Shown here: positions 39,877-39,929 of the stretch, one piece after another
Numbering within the stretch: the first letter of the stretch is position 1
Layout: every line of letters begins with the position of its first letter
NCBI GenBank assembly: GCA_910575835.1
Contig: CAJTGB010000041.1
Coordinates: 1 to 39,929, forward strand
Origin: Lachnospiraceae bacterium
GTDB taxonomy: Bacteria; Bacillota; Clostridia; Lachnospirales; Lachnospiraceae
Direction: 5' to 3'
DNA length: 39,929 nucleotides
Notes under the pieces: generated by a model
Told to the model about the DNA's origin: nothing
Database searches by the model: none
Seen by the model: the letters and a program-made list of their open reading frames with translations, nothing else
Translations under genes and position numbers: made by a program

Positions 39877-39913
39877 GCAGCCCCCTTAAAAAAGTAATAT
39901 AAACAAGGGCTGC
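39877..39913 (-). promoter_or_regulatory. Hairpin occluding the IS4 transposase ribosome binding site
   Basis: GCAGCCC (39877-39883) pairs with GGGCTGC (39907-39913). On the minus-strand transcript the AAGGGGGC Shine-Dalgarno (39880-39887) falls in this stem. Such hairpins lower translation from read-through transcripts in other insertion sequences; the role here is inferred. Confidence 0.5.
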
Positions 39914-39929
39914 GCCGCATTTTTTGGAG

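Larger units (their letters stand above)
38406..39929 (-). mobile_element. IS4-family insertion sequence (right end outside window)
   Basis: The single long minus-strand transposase gene (38555-39871) with non-coding flanks on both sides has IS4 organisation. I could not find matching terminal repeats in the window: the left end lies somewhere in 38390-38550, after the Z1 fragment, and the other end is probably beyond 39929. The 38406-38554 gap contains no gene. Confidence 0.65.

Overview
The window looks like chromosomal DNA of a gut-type Firmicute of class Clostridia, probably Lachnospiraceae or a close relative. It opens with the 3' end of a 23S rRNA gene and a tRNA-Asn. It continues with gene families (DUF6017, DUF3991/TOPRIM, DUF3846, LPD1, PcfB, CD1115-type VirD4, TnpV, TnpW, DUF3847, CD3324) known mainly from Tn1549/CTn-like and Tn4451-like elements of that class. 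Family names come from recognition by eye; no database was searched.

Layout. (1) 1-430: 23S rRNA end, a truncated copy of the 5' half of tRNA-Asn, and an intact tRNA-Asn. (2) 691-11200: GC-rich, one-directional gene block of an integrative conjugative element: accessory protein, DUF6017 initiator-like protein, DUF3991/TOPRIM protein, HTH protein, coiled-coil protein, LPD1 protein, DUF3846 protein, PcfB-like protein, and the first two thirds of a VirD4 coupling protein. (3) 11201-30584: a 19.4-kb mobilizable element driven by a large serine recombinase, inserted in frame inside virD4. It carries TnpV, CD3324 and DUF1062 proteins, sigma-like regulators, an XRE repressor, DUF3847, a predicted RSF1010-type oriT, a MobA/MobL relaxase, a replication module (phage replisome organizer plus DnaC-like ATPase), TnpW and an Rpn/PDDEXK nuclease. 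Its AT-rich cargo is a TIR / TM-macro / TIR-like operon. (4) 30585-31160: the rest of virD4, lacking its normal C terminus. (5) 31258-34940: fragments of other elements (second TnpV, DUF6076, excisionase-like HTH, a frameshifted small gene, a resolvase-type recombinase). (6) 35160-38405: a restriction-modification locus (cytosine-C5 methyltransferase, NgoFVII-like PLD nuclease, Z1-type ATPase cut short). (7) 38406-end: an IS4-type insertion sequence.

Nesting is the main structural feature. An IS3-family element (26765-28037, 3-bp GAT duplication) sits inside the tnpC of an IS66 element (26430-30516, 8-bp CTTTTTTT duplication). That IS66 sits in the T-tract of the cargo terminator of the 19.4-kb element, which itself interrupts virD4 of the larger ICE. 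An IS200-type element lies between the Rpn gene and the cargo operon.

The most interesting biology is the 24048-26323 operon. A TIR protein, a two-TM plus macro-domain protein and a second TIR-like protein match the logic of type II Thoeris anti-phage defence, here on a mobilizable element. The R-M locus makes a second, apparently broken, defence module nearby.
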